Notes: generated by a model from the letters alone, not told the origin. A stretch of 64,000 bases of DNA from Caulobacter vibrioides (GCF_002310375.3 NZ_CP023315.3:1922001-1986000); one strand, 5' to 3'; positions 10,228 to 18,526 are shown, numbered from the stretch's first letter. Translations and numbers: made by a program.

Positions 10228-10391
10228 ACATCGTCCTCTTCCTGGCCCCGGCGTCGATCGGTCTAGGCGCGCTGGGCTTGCTGGCCTTTTTCTGGACGAT
10301 GAAGGCGGGTCAGTACGACGACCCCAAGGGCGACGCCGAGCGGATCCTCTATGACCATCTCGACGACAAGCCACCCGCCAGCGAAAGGTGA
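10224..10391 (+). CDS. ccoS: cbb3 oxidase maturation protein CcoS
   Basis: A 55-residue single-helix protein. The helix (about residues 4-25) is followed by GQYDDPKGDAERIL, the FWxxxxGQYDDxxGxxxRIL signature of CcoS, which is needed for cofactor insertion into cbb3 oxidase. It overlaps the ccoI stop (ATGA) and ends the cco/fix operon. Confidence 0.93.
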   Translation: MNIVLFLAPASIGLGALGLLAFFWTMKAGQYDDPKGDAERILYDHLDDKPPASER

Positions 10392-10433
10392 GCAATACTT
10401 AAGGATCCGAGCGCGCTTCGGTTCCTTCATCGT

Positions 10434-10447
10434 CTGACGCAGGTCAA
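10434..10447. promoter_or_regulatory. FixK-like operator upstream of ompW
   Basis: CTGAC-GCAG-GTCAA matches TTGAC-N4-GTCAA with one mismatch, about 75 bases before the ompW start and just after the ccoS stop. Position and sequence fit a FixK/FNR activator site. Confidence 0.6.
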
Positions 10448-10521
10448 ATACTGGAAGGACCAAGTCGTCCACATTCCCCTCGCGACAAGAAACAAGACGT
10501 CGCGGGATTTGGGGATAGACA

Positions 10522-11166
10522 ATGAAGAAGCTCGCTCTTTCGCTCGTGGCCTTTGGCGCGCTCGCCGCTGGCGCCGCCCAGGCTCAAGACTTCACGCCGA
10601 ACGCCAAGGGCGACCTGATCGTCCACGCGCGCCTGACGCAGGTTGCGCCGGCCAAGGACGCCGCCATCATGACCGCCGCCGGCGCCAATTCGGGCCTCAA
10701 GGCGCACGTCGGCAATGACATCAAGCCGACCCTAGGCTTCACCTACTTCCTGACCGACAAGGTCGCCGTCGAGGCCATCCTCGGCACCACGGAACACAAC
10801 ATCCGCGCTCAAGGGCCGGGCACTGACGTGCTGGTCCACAAGACCTGGGTCCTGCCGCCGGTCGTGACGCTGCAATATCACCCGCTCCCGACCTCGCAGG
10901 TCAGCCCCTATGTCGGCGCGGGCCTGAACTACATGCTGTTCTACAGCGGCAAGAACAAGAACGGCTTCACCGTGAAGGTGGATGACGGCGTCGGCTATGC
11001 GCTGCAGGCCGGCGTGAACATCAAGATGAAGAACAGCTGGCTGGTGAACGCCGACGTCAAGAAGGTCTATTTCAGCACCGACGCCAAGATCAACGGCGGC
11101 GCTCTGAAGGCCAAGGTCGACCTCGACCCAGTCGTCGCCTCGATCGGCGTGTCGCGCCAATTCTAA
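10522..11166 (+). CDS. ompW: OmpW-family outer membrane protein
   Basis: A 214-residue protein with an N-terminal Sec signal peptide (cleavage after AQAQ, about residue 21) and an eight-stranded barrel pattern. NDIKPTLGFTYFLTDKVAVE and YVGAGLNYMLFY are typical of OmpW, and the C-terminus ends in a phenylalanine (SVSRQF), as barrels inserted by Bam do. OmpW proteins form small hydrophobic channels and are often induced by oxygen limitation through FNR-type regulators, which fits the FixK-like site upstream. GGGGATAG precedes the ATG, and a strong terminator follows. Confidence 0.92.
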   Translation: MKKLALSLVAFGALAAGAAQAQDFTPNAKGDLIVHARLTQVAPAKDAAIMTAAGANSGLKAHVGNDIKPTLGFTYFLTDKVAVEAILGTTEHNIRAQGPGTDVLVHKTWVLPPVVTLQYHPLPTSQVSPYVGAGLNYMLFYSGKNKNGFTVKVDDGVGYALQAGVNIKMKNSWLVNADVKKVYFSTDAKINGGALKAKVDLDPVVASIGVSRQF

Positions 11167-11201
11167 CCCCCCGGCGGACGCCCACGGTCGTCCGTCCTCT
11201 C

Positions 11202-11241
11202 GCTCCCCGTCGGTTCGCCGACGGGGAGCTTTTGTTTGTTT
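11202..11241 (+). terminator. Intrinsic terminator after ompW
   Basis: A 12-bp perfect stem (GCTCCCCGTCGG with its complement) closed by a TTCG tetraloop is followed by TTTTGTTTGTTT. A textbook rho-independent terminator 36 bases after the ompW stop. Confidence 0.92.
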
Positions 11242-11276
11242 GATGGGACCGGACGTGACGCAGATCGTGAAAGCGA

Positions 11277-11290
11277 TTGATCGGCGTCAA
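11277..11290. promoter_or_regulatory. FixK/FNR-type operator upstream of the Crp/Fnr-hemN operon
   Basis: TTGAT-CGGC-GTCAA has the same half-sites as the box before ccoN. It lies 56 bases upstream of the regulator start, the same spacing as at ccoN. The regulator itself carries an ExxSR recognition helix, so FixK control or self-control are both possible. Confidence 0.8.
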
Positions 11291-11346
11291 GGTCGCGTCG
11301 GCCGTATCCGCGCATACAGGCCGCAAGAAGCCGAGGAGCGCCGATC

Positions 11347-12114
11347 ATGTCTCTTGAAGCCCCCGATCTCCTGCGCGTTCAGGCCTTGCCGCTTTTCGAG
11401 ACTGCGGGCGACGAGGTCTTTGGTCGACTGATGCGCGGCGCGTTTCTCCAGCGGTTTCCGCGCGGATCGCAACTGACGACCCAGGGACAGCCGGACAACT
11501 TTCTGTTCGTGCTCCTTGAGGGAGCGATCGAACTGGAGGGGAGCTCCAGCGACCGAGAGTCGACCCTGGCCTTGCTATGGCCCACCGCCACGCTGGGCTT
11601 GGCTTCCATCGTCTTGGACGCCCCGAGCTTGATGACGGCGCGAGCCACCAAGGCCAGCTTGATCCTCATGGTGCCCGGCGAAACCTTCAGGCAAGCGCTA
11701 AGCCAGGACGCGGGGCTGGCGCGCGCGGTGGCGGAAGAACTCGCCGGTTGCTTCAGCGGCGCCGTGCGCTCCTTGAAGAACTGCAAACTGAGGACGGCTA
11801 AAGAGCGGTTGATCAGCTATCTGCTGGCGCAGCACGCCCGGCAGGGGGGCGGATCTGTGGTCAAGCTGCCCTGTCGCAAGCGCGTGCTGGCCTCGCTGTT
11901 GGGGATGACGCCGGAAAACCTCTCACGCGCGTTCTCCAGCCTGGGGCCGCATGGGGTCGAGATTGATGGGGCCACGGTCACGCTTCGCCAGCCTGACAGT
12001 CTGGCTCAGTTGGCCCATCCCGACGCCATGATCGACAACGATATCGGTGAAGGCTCCAGCCAAGCCGAACGCGAGCGTCGCCGCGGCGCCCGCACCGCCA
12101 CGGCGCCTCACTAG
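11347..12114 (+). CDS. Crp/Fnr-family regulator (FNR-type recognition helix)
   Basis: A 255-residue regulator: cyclic-nucleotide-binding-like beta roll (about residues 12-130), dimerisation helix (about 130-160) and winged HTH (about 170-220). The recognition helix reads TPENLSRAF, giving the ExxSR pattern that in FNR/FixK contacts TTGAT. The beta roll lacks the GE and RS residues used for cAMP, and there is no N-terminal Cys cluster for a 4Fe-4S centre, so its signal differs from both; haem or NO sensing as in DNR-type proteins is possible. The C-terminus is long and charged. GGAGC precedes the ATG. Probably co-transcribed with hemN, 44 bases downstream. Confidence 0.88.
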   Translation: MSLEAPDLLRVQALPLFETAGDEVFGRLMRGAFLQRFPRGSQLTTQGQPDNFLFVLLEGAIELEGSSSDRESTLALLWPTATLGLASIVLDAPSLMTARATKASLILMVPGETFRQALSQDAGLARAVAEELAGCFSGAVRSLKNCKLRTAKERLISYLLAQHARQGGGSVVKLPCRKRVLASLLGMTPENLSRAFSSLGPHGVEIDGATVTLRQPDSLAQLAHPDAMIDNDIGEGSSQAERERRRGARTATAPH

Positions 12115-12158
12115 CGCGACAGGCAAGGCCGCACCCTATTCGCAGAGCATCCGGACCG

Positions 12159-13523
12159 ATGATCACCCAGACCGTTCTCTCGTCCGTTCAGCGGGCGCAC
12201 GCCGAGCGCAATCTGCCGCGCTACACCAGCTATCCCACGGCGGTGGCGTTCGACGCCGCGCAAGCCGACCAGGCTCCCGCCTGGTTCGCCCAGACGCGTC
12301 CGGACGATCACCTCTCAGTCTATGTTCACGTGCCGTTTTGCCGTCGGCTTTGCTGGTATTGCGGCTGCAACACCTCGATCGCCCATACCTATGAACGGAT
12401 CGGGACCTATGCCGAGGTTCTGGCGCGCGAGATCGACCTGGTGGCCCGCCGGCTTGGCGAGCACGACGGTCTGGCTCACCTCCACTTTGGCGGCGGCAGC
12501 CCCAACGCGCTCAGCGCCGCAGACTTCAAGCGCCTTGTAGCGCAACTGACGACGACGTTTCGGGTCCGGCCCGGCGCCGAGATCGCGGCCGAACTCGATC
12601 CAGGCATGCTGTCCGACGCCTTCGTCGACGCCGCTGGCGAGGCCGGCGTGACCCGCGTGAGCCTGGGCGTGCAAACCTTCGATCCCGCTGTCCAGGCGCT
12701 GGTCAACCGCGTCCAGCCGTTCGAGCAGGTCAGCGCTGCGGTCGACCGCTTGCGCGCCGCCGGGGTTGCCGGGCTGAACTTCGACCTGATGTACGGATTA
12801 CCGGGGCAGACGGTCGACAATGTCTACGCCTCGACGAAGGCGGCGTTGGAGCTGCGGCCTGATCGTATCGCCGTCTTCGGCTACGCCCACGTGCCTTGGA
12901 TGAAGAAGCACCAGACGATGATCCGCGAGGCGGACCTGGCCGACATCGACGGCCGGTGGGCGCAGGCCGATGCGGCGGACGCGGCGCTGACCGAGGCGGG
13001 CTATGTCCGGATCGGCCTCGATCACTATGCCTTGCCCGGTGACTCCCTCAGCAGAGCCGCGGCGGAAGGGCGTCTGCGGCGCAACTTCCAAGGCTACACC
13101 GATGATCCCGCGCCGGTGCTGGTTCCCATCGGCCCGTCCTCGATCGGCCAGTTCCGCGAGGGCTTTGTCCAGAACCTGACCCCGACCGACGCTTGGGCGG
13201 CGAAGATCGCTCAGGACGAGCTACCTTTGGGCCGCGCCTTGACGCTCAGCGACGAAGACCGCCTGCGCGCGGCCGTGATCGAGCGGCTGATGTGCGATAT
13301 GAGGGTCGATGTCGCGGCGGTCTGCACCGCGCACGGCTTTGCGCCTGACCATTTGGCGGATAGTCTTACAAGCCTGACGGCGGTTGAGGTCGCCGGCTTC
13401 TGCGTGCTGGACGGCGCCGTTGTTACGATCCCGGAAACGGCGCGCCGGCTGATGCGCGTGGTCGCCGCCGCCTTCGACGAACGTCTGCCCGTCGCGGTCA
13501 ACCGTCACGCCAAGGCCGTTTAG
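12159..13523 (+). CDS. hemN: Oxygen-independent coproporphyrinogen III oxidase
   Basis: A 454-residue radical SAM enzyme that decarboxylates coproporphyrinogen III without oxygen, supplying haem when the aerobic HemF cannot act. The 4Fe-4S motif is CRRLCWYCGC (about residues 61-70). LHFGGGSPN (SAM-binding), SLGVQTFDP and NFDLMYGLPGQT are typical of HemN, as is the length. Its link to a FixK-boxed regulator fits the haem demand of the neighbouring cbb3 oxidase. Its stop overlaps the convergent CRP-type gene by 4 bases. Confidence 0.95.
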   Translation: MITQTVLSSVQRAHAERNLPRYTSYPTAVAFDAAQADQAPAWFAQTRPDDHLSVYVHVPFCRRLCWYCGCNTSIAHTYERIGTYAEVLAREIDLVARRLGEHDGLAHLHFGGGSPNALSAADFKRLVAQLTTTFRVRPGAEIAAELDPGMLSDAFVDAAGEAGVTRVSLGVQTFDPAVQALVNRVQPFEQVSAAVDRLRAAGVAGLNFDLMYGLPGQTVDNVYASTKAALELRPDRIAVFGYAHVPWMKKHQTMIREADLADIDGRWAQADAADAALTEAGYVRIGLDHYALPGDSLSRAAAEGRLRRNFQGYTDDPAPVLVPIGPSSIGQFREGFVQNLTPTDAWAAKIAQDELPLGRALTLSDEDRLRAAVIERLMCDMRVDVAAVCTAHGFAPDHLADSLTSLTAVEVAGFCVLDGAVVTIPETARRLMRVVAAAFDERLPVAVNRHAKAV

Positions 13524-14266
13524 AGCTCTCCGCCGATCCGCTCGACCTCGTTGGTTAGCGCTTCCATGTCCAGGACGTGCAGCGAGCGTCCCGTCTGGCG
13601 GACGATATTGAGGCCTGCCAGCCGATTGAGCTCACGTGTCACCGGTTCGCGCTGGCTGCCGACCAGAACGGCTAGCTCGGCGTGCGTCGGGCAGGGATGG
13701 ACGACGGCCGTACGCCCATCACCTCCCGCCGCCGTGGCCATGCGGAGAAGTTCGATGTCAACGCGGCAGGCGACCGAGATCGCGGTCAGCTCAAAGAGGC
13801 GGTCGGTCAGCGAGCGGGTCAGCGCGGCCATGTCCTCGAGCAGGGCGCGCATGAAGCGCGGCGAGCCCTCGAACAGCTCGCGGATGAGGCGAGGCGGCAG
13901 CCGCACAAGCCGAACATCTTCCAAAGCTACGATATTCACTGATCGCGGCAGGCCATCGATGGCCGAGATCTCGCCGAAATAGGCGCCCGGGCTCAGCCTG
14001 CGATAGCCAACCTCGCGGCCCGATCGCGCATACTGATTGGCGAGCAGCGCCCCCTCGAGCAGGAGATAGATGCCCTCATCCTGGTCGCGCCGCTGAACGA
14101 TCATCTCACCCTTGCCATAGCGCAGCTGTTCGAGGCGTGGCGCAATCGCCTCCACCTCGTCAGGCGTCATGTGTCGAAACAGTTTGTTGTTTCGATAGTC
14201 TTCAGGCTGGCCCACGTTCGGCGTATGGGTCGCGACGCGCTGAGCCGACGGTGGAATCACGGTCAT
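13520..14266 (-). CDS. CRP-type cyclic-nucleotide-binding transcriptional regulator
   Basis: A 248-residue Crp/Fnr-family protein. After an N-terminal extension (about 35 residues) the cyclic-nucleotide domain (about 40-155) retains FGEIS and PRSV, corresponding to the GE and RS residues with which CRP holds the phosphate and ribose of cAMP. The winged HTH (about 175-235) reads SQREPVTREL, the RExVxR pattern of CRP-like recognition of TGTGA, unlike the FNR-type protein at 11347. Its start is only 33 bases from the divergent TIR gene, whose operon contains a nucleotide cyclase; a functional link is inference. No TGTGA palindrome is visible in the gap. Confidence 0.9.
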   Translation of the reverse strand: MTVIPPSAQRVATHTPNVGQPEDYRNNKLFRHMTPDEVEAIAPRLEQLRYGKGEMIVQRRDQDEGIYLLLEGALLANQYARSGREVGYRRLSPGAYFGEISAIDGLPRSVNIVALEDVRLVRLPPRLIRELFEGSPRFMRALLEDMAALTRSLTDRLFELTAISVACRVDIELLRMATAAGGDGRTAVVHPCPTHAELAVLVGSQREPVTRELNRLAGLNIVRQTGRSLHVLDMEALTNEVERIGGEL

Positions 14267-14299
14267 TTGCTAAGCTCCTGCGCTGTCGATTTGGGGGCG

Positions 14300-16366
14300 A
14301 TGATGGACAGCCGACAACGGTACAAGGCCTTTATCAGCTATAGTCATCACGACCGCAAAGCCGCTGAATGGCTTCATCGGGCCCTTGAGAACTATCGCGC
14401 GCCCCCTGGGCTCCGGACTGCGCTCGGTGAGGCGTCTGCGAGCGCCCTTAGACCGATTTTCCGTGACCGCGACGAGTTGTCGGCGGCGGCCGACCTGAGC
14501 GAGGCGATCCGCGACGCTCTTGATCATTCTGACGCCCTCATCATCCTGTGCTCGCCCCACGCGGCGGCCTCGCGCTGGGTGGACAAGGAGGTCGCGCACT
14601 TCCTTAGCCAGAGCGGCGCCGACAAGGTGATCAGCGTGATCGCGCCGGACGCGCCTGAAGGCGTCGCGTTGTTGGAGCTGGCGCCACCGGCGCTGCGCGC
14701 CGCGCTGCCGGAGGGTGTCGAGCCTCTGGCCGTGGATCTGCGACCGGACGCCGACGGCCAAAGGCTGGCCAAGCTGAAGATCGCCGCGCGCCTGTTGGGC
14801 GTCAGTCTGGATCGACTGGTGCAGCGTGATGCGCGGCGGCGGTTGCGCCTGATGACGGCGTTCAGCGCCGTTGCGCTGGCGATCACCGTTGGCATGGGCG
14901 CGATGACCGTCGTGACCCTGAAGTCGCGCCAGATCGCGCGCGAACAACGCGACGAGACCGAGGCGCTGGTCGCCTACATGCTGGGAGACCTGCGTGAACA
15001 GCTGGAGCCGGTCGGTCGTCTCGACCTCCTGGACGGTGTCAGCGCGAAGGTCTTGGCCTACTACGCCAAGGCGCAAAGCGACCGGCTCGACGACAACGCC
15101 CTGGCCCAGCGCGCGAAGGCTCAGACTCTGCTGGGCACGATCCGCGAGCAGCGCGGCGATCTGGCCGGCGCGCAAGACGCCTTCGCCCAGGCCGCCGCGA
15201 CGACGCACGCGCTTGTGCAACGGTCCCCCAACGACGGCGATCGGGTTTTCGATGAGGCCCAGAATGTCTTCTGGCTGGCCTATATGGAATGGCGCCGCGG
15301 CGAGCTGGCGCGGGCGGAGCGAGGCTTCCAGCGGTACGCCGCGCTGGCTCAGCGGTTGGTGGAGATCGATCCCAACCGTGCGGACTGGCGCATCGAGGTG
15401 GCCTACGCCAAGAACAACCTTGGCACGCTGCTCTTCGAACAGGGGCGGGCCGATGAAGCCCTGGCGCAGTTTCGCGCTGCGTTCGTGATCTTCGAGGCGG
15501 AGCGGATCAAGGCCCCGGGCGACAAGAAACGCCTGACGGACACCGCGAACTCGCGCGGCTGGCTCGCCGACTCCCTGATCGTCCTGGGCAAGCCCCGCGA
15601 AGCGCTCGCCGAGCGCAAGGCGGCGGTAGGCTTGCTGGAGCAGGGCGCGGCGGCCTTCCCGACCGACCAGCGCCTGGCGGCGAGAAGCGTCACGGCCCAG
15701 CTTGGCCTGGCCAGGCTTCAGTTCAGCTTGGGCCGCCTGGACGAGGCGCGGAGCCGTTCGTTGATCGCGGTGAACCGCCTAAGAGAGCTGGCTGCCTTGG
15801 ATCCCACCAACACGCGCTGGCAGGATTATCAGCTTGGCGGAGAGATCGATCGCGTTGATTTCGCGACGTGGTCCGACGACCTCGCCGAAGCAAGATCAAG
15901 ACACAAGGCCGCCACGGCAAGCCTGGCGCGTTTGCGAAAGGGCGACCAGAGCGGAACGTGGACGGTTGATCGCGAGGGGCGATTGACCCGACAGGCGATC
16001 GTTCTGGCGCTACGCGAAGGCGATGCGGACCTCGCCCGAAGCCTGGCCAAGAGTCTGGCGGAGCGCCTTCAATCCTCGATCAGCGAGCCCGATACGGCGT
16101 TCGATCGCTCCGACCTGCTCGGCTACGCTCAATGGGTCGCCAAAGAGCCCGAAGCGACGATCAAGACCCTAACGCCACGTCGCAAGTCACTGACGCCTGC
16201 AAGTCGCGATGTCCTGGCGCGCGCCTATCTGACGGTCGGGCGGCGCGAAGAAGCCGCCATGATCGTGCGCTCCCTCAAACAAGAAGGCTACGAACACCCG
16301 GAGTTTGTTGCGTTTTGGCGAGAGTCGCCCGCAGGTGGAATCGGCAAAATGGGGGCCTCGAAATGA
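14300..16366 (+). CDS. TIR-domain, membrane-anchored TPR protein
   Basis: A 688-residue protein. A TIR domain (about residues 8-150) opens with YKAFISYSHHD and contains FRDRDEL and LIILCSP. SRWVDKEVAHF places Glu97 where NAD-cleaving TIR domains keep their catalytic glutamate. One membrane helix (about 184-207) is followed by a long helical region with degenerate TPR repeats (about 260-640). An upstream in-frame start at 14171 would overlap the divergent CRP gene, so the ATG at 14300 with GGGGGCG just upstream is used. The stop overlaps the next ORF (ATGA). TIR domains act as NAD hydrolases, cyclic ADP-ribose synthases or adaptors; which applies here is unknown. Confidence 0.9.
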   Translation: MMDSRQRYKAFISYSHHDRKAAEWLHRALENYRAPPGLRTALGEASASALRPIFRDRDELSAAADLSEAIRDALDHSDALIILCSPHAAASRWVDKEVAHFLSQSGADKVISVIAPDAPEGVALLELAPPALRAALPEGVEPLAVDLRPDADGQRLAKLKIAARLLGVSLDRLVQRDARRRLRLMTAFSAVALAITVGMGAMTVVTLKSRQIAREQRDETEALVAYMLGDLREQLEPVGRLDLLDGVSAKVLAYYAKAQSDRLDDNALAQRAKAQTLLGTIREQRGDLAGAQDAFAQAAATTHALVQRSPNDGDRVFDEAQNVFWLAYMEWRRGELARAERGFQRYAALAQRLVEIDPNRADWRIEVAYAKNNLGTLLFEQGRADEALAQFRAAFVIFEAERIKAPGDKKRLTDTANSRGWLADSLIVLGKPREALAERKAAVGLLEQGAAAFPTDQRLAARSVTAQLGLARLQFSLGRLDEARSRSLIAVNRLRELAALDPTNTRWQDYQLGGEIDRVDFATWSDDLAEARSRHKAATASLARLRKGDQSGTWTVDREGRLTRQAIVLALREGDADLARSLAKSLAERLQSSISEPDTAFDRSDLLGYAQWVAKEPEATIKTLTPRRKSLTPASRDVLARAYLTVGRREEAAMIVRSLKQEGYEHPEFVAFWRESPAGGIGKMGASK

Positions 16367-16770
16367 CTGAACCAGCACCGGACAAAGTTGTTGAGCTCGT
16401 TATCGGCTTGGACGAGCGCTACAATTTCATGAACTTCGTTGATCCATTGCGGCCCAAGCGCCTTCTCCTGGATCTGAGCGAGCGCTGCGAACTTGTGTTC
16501 ACCTTGAGCGATCAGCTCATCAATGCGGGTTGGTCCTTTCAGCGTCGGCCCATCGAGATCCAACGGGATTTCGGCGTGAATTTCTCCAGCTACGTCTGGG
16601 TGCCGTACTCGATCGACGGCGGTGATCTCGCCCCGAGGTCTCGCTTCAAGATCATCTACGAAGACCAACGAATGGGCGAATACACCTACAGCCTGCTGAT
16701 GTTGGACTCCCATGGTCAGAAGATCGACCTGGATCCCGACATCGAAAACGGCGCGGGCCGAGTTCCCTAA
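16363..16770 (+). CDS. Unknown 135-residue beta-rich protein between TIR and cyclase genes
   Basis: A 135-residue protein without signal peptide or membrane helix. Its alternating hydrophobic pattern (SRFKIIYEDQRMGEYTYSLL) suggests a beta sandwich, and it ends with an acidic DLDPDIENG segment. It starts within the stop codon of the TIR gene (ATGA) and ends 10 bases before the cyclase ATG, so all three are almost surely one operon and made in linked amounts. I do not recognise the family with confidence. It could be an adaptor or ligand-binding protein for its neighbours. Confidence 0.75.
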   Translation: MTEPAPDKVVELVIGLDERYNFMNFVDPLRPKRLLLDLSERCELVFTLSDQLINAGWSFQRRPIEIQRDFGVNFSSYVWVPYSIDGGDLAPRSRFKIIYEDQRMGEYTYSLLMLDSHGQKIDLDPDIENGAGRVP

Positions 16771-16780
16771 CCTCGTCCCG

Positions 16781-18526
16781 ATGTTTGACCGCGAGCATGT
16801 GGTAGGCCTCATAGGGCGAGGCGAGGTCCTCGCGGCCTACGACATCGCCCATGCCGCGCTTGAGGCCCCGGAGCGGGACGATCAGGCCGCTTACTTCGCG
16901 GTGCTATGTCTCGCGCGCGCAGGCGCCCTGGATTTCGCGCGGTCGGAATATGTCCGGCTCGGCCTGCATGAAGTCGCCACCCACGACGCCATTGCCCTGG
17001 GCGCGCGCCTGCTGAAGGACGTCGCGCTGGCCACCACAGGCGCGCGACGTCTGGCGTTCGCAAAGGCCTCGATCCGCCAGTACGAGAAGCTGGTTCAGCA
17101 GTACGGCGGCATCTATGGCGCCATCAACGCCGCGACCATGACGCTGGTGTCGGGGAACGCGTCGGGCGCCGCAGCGCGGGCGAGGGAAGCCTTGGCCATG
17201 CCCGCGCCGGTCGGCCTTGTGGGCGAAGCCGCCTACTACGACGCGGCCAGCCGAGCCGAAGCGCATTTTCTGACCGGTAATCTCGAGGCGGCGCGCGAGG
17301 CGATGAACCGAGCGATCGCGCTCGCGCCCACCGCATACGCCGCCCACGCGTCGACGCTCCGCCAATTTGAGATGCTATGTCGCGAGACGGGGGCGGACGC
17401 GGCTTGGCTCGCGCCGTTTAGGGCCCCGGCTTGCGCTCACTTCACCGGGCACATTCTGGATACAAATGGCGCGGCGTTGTGCGGTCCGGCTTTGCGCCAG
17501 CGTGTCGATCAGTTGCTCGCGACCCAGAGAGTCGGTTTTGGCTACGGGGGCTTAGCGGCGGGCGGCGACATCATCTTCGCCGAGGCGCTTATCGCGGCAG
17601 GCGCTGAGTTACATGTGGTGTTGCCTGTCGAGCAACGCTCGTTCGTCTCGGTGTCGGTCGCGCCTTTCGGCGAGGCCTGGGTCGATCGTTTCGAGCGATG
17701 CTTGTCTCAGGCGACCTCAGTGCGCTTTGCGTCCGTCGACCCCTATCTGGGCGACGAGCAAGTCTTCGCCTATTCGAGCCAGTTTGCGATGGGCTGCGCG
17801 GTGCTGCGCGCTCAAACCTTGTCGACAGAAGCCGTGCAGTTGGCGATTTGGGACGGCCATGCGGGCCTTGGGCCTGCAGGCGTGCACGCCGACTTGACCT
17901 ATTGGTCGAGGAGCGAGCGACGTCGCGCGGTGATCGAGATCGAACGGCCGCAGCCATCGCCTCGCTCGCCCGAAGAAGCCGGGGATCCCCGACGGGCCAT
18001 GAAGGCGATGCTCTTCGCGGACATCCAGGGCTTTGGCGCTCTGCGCGATGATCAGATTCCTGTTTTCGTGGATTCCGTGATGGGGCGATTGGCGGGCGCG
18101 ATCGAGGCGCTTTCCGCTCGCCCCGTCCATGTCGAGACCTGGGGCGATGGCTTGTTCCTTGTATTCGACGAGCCCATTGACGCCGCGCTCGCAGCATTGG
18201 CGCTGCTGGAGATCCATCGCACGCAGGATCTCCGGGGGCTGGGACTGCCAAGGACTCTGGGCCTGCGGATCGGCGGGCACTACGGGCCAGTTCATCTGCG
18301 CACGAATCCCGTGACCAAGACGCCGGCCGTGATGGGCGCTCACGTCGTGGTGGCCGCCAGGATCGAGCCCGACGTCGCGCCGGGCTCTGTTTGTGTCAGC
18401 GAGGCCCTGGCGGGCGCGTTGGCGACCTTCCATGGCGACAAGGTCCGCTGTGGCTATGTGGGGCGCACTCAGGGGCGCAAAGGGTTTTCCTCAACGCCGA
18501 TCTTCAGCCTGACCCGGGCGCTCTGA
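16781..18526 (+). CDS. Class III nucleotide cyclase fused to TPR/TRAF-binding-like and SLOG-like domains
   Basis: A 581-residue cytosolic protein in three parts. Residues about 1-200 are helical and resemble the TRAFs-binding/TPR module (IYGAINAATM). Residues about 220-330 look like a SLOG/DprA-type Rossmann fold: GYGGLAAGGD, then AEALIAAGAELHVVLP. Residues about 405-575 form a class III cyclase with both metal Asp residues (FADIQGF and WGDG) and the conserved Arg of AARIEP. The adenine-selecting Lys is Glu (HVETWGDG) and the usual catalytic Asn before AAR is Val, so the product may not be cAMP. The ATG at 16781 lacks a strong RBS; translation is probably coupled. An earlier in-frame ATG at 16712 would overlap the previous gene. 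Confidence 0.85.
   Translation: MFDREHVVGLIGRGEVLAAYDIAHAALEAPERDDQAAYFAVLCLARAGALDFARSEYVRLGLHEVATHDAIALGARLLKDVALATTGARRLAFAKASIRQYEKLVQQYGGIYGAINAATMTLVSGNASGAAARAREALAMPAPVGLVGEAAYYDAASRAEAHFLTGNLEAAREAMNRAIALAPTAYAAHASTLRQFEMLCRETGADAAWLAPFRAPACAHFTGHILDTNGAALCGPALRQRVDQLLATQRVGFGYGGLAAGGDIIFAEALIAAGAELHVVLPVEQRSFVSVSVAPFGEAWVDRFERCLSQATSVRFASVDPYLGDEQVFAYSSQFAMGCAVLRAQTLSTEAVQLAIWDGHAGLGPAGVHADLTYWSRSERRRAVIEIERPQPSPRSPEEAGDPRRAMKAMLFADIQGFGALRDDQIPVFVDSVMGRLAGAIEALSARPVHVETWGDGLFLVFDEPIDAALAALALLEIHRTQDLRGLGLPRTLGLRIGGHYGPVHLRTNPVTKTPAVMGAHVVVAARIEPDVAPGSVCVSEALAGALATFHGDKVRCGYVGRTQGRKGFSSTPIFSLTRAL

Noticed and set aside
14171..14299. An N-terminal extension of the TIR protein
   Set aside because: It would overlap the start of the divergent CRP gene, and the TIR fold begins right after the ATG at 14300.
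14267..14299. A CRP (TGTGA) site between the CRP-type and TIR genes
   Set aside because: No TGTGA-N6-TCACA-like palindrome is present in the 33-base gap, so autoregulation or direct control there is not supported.
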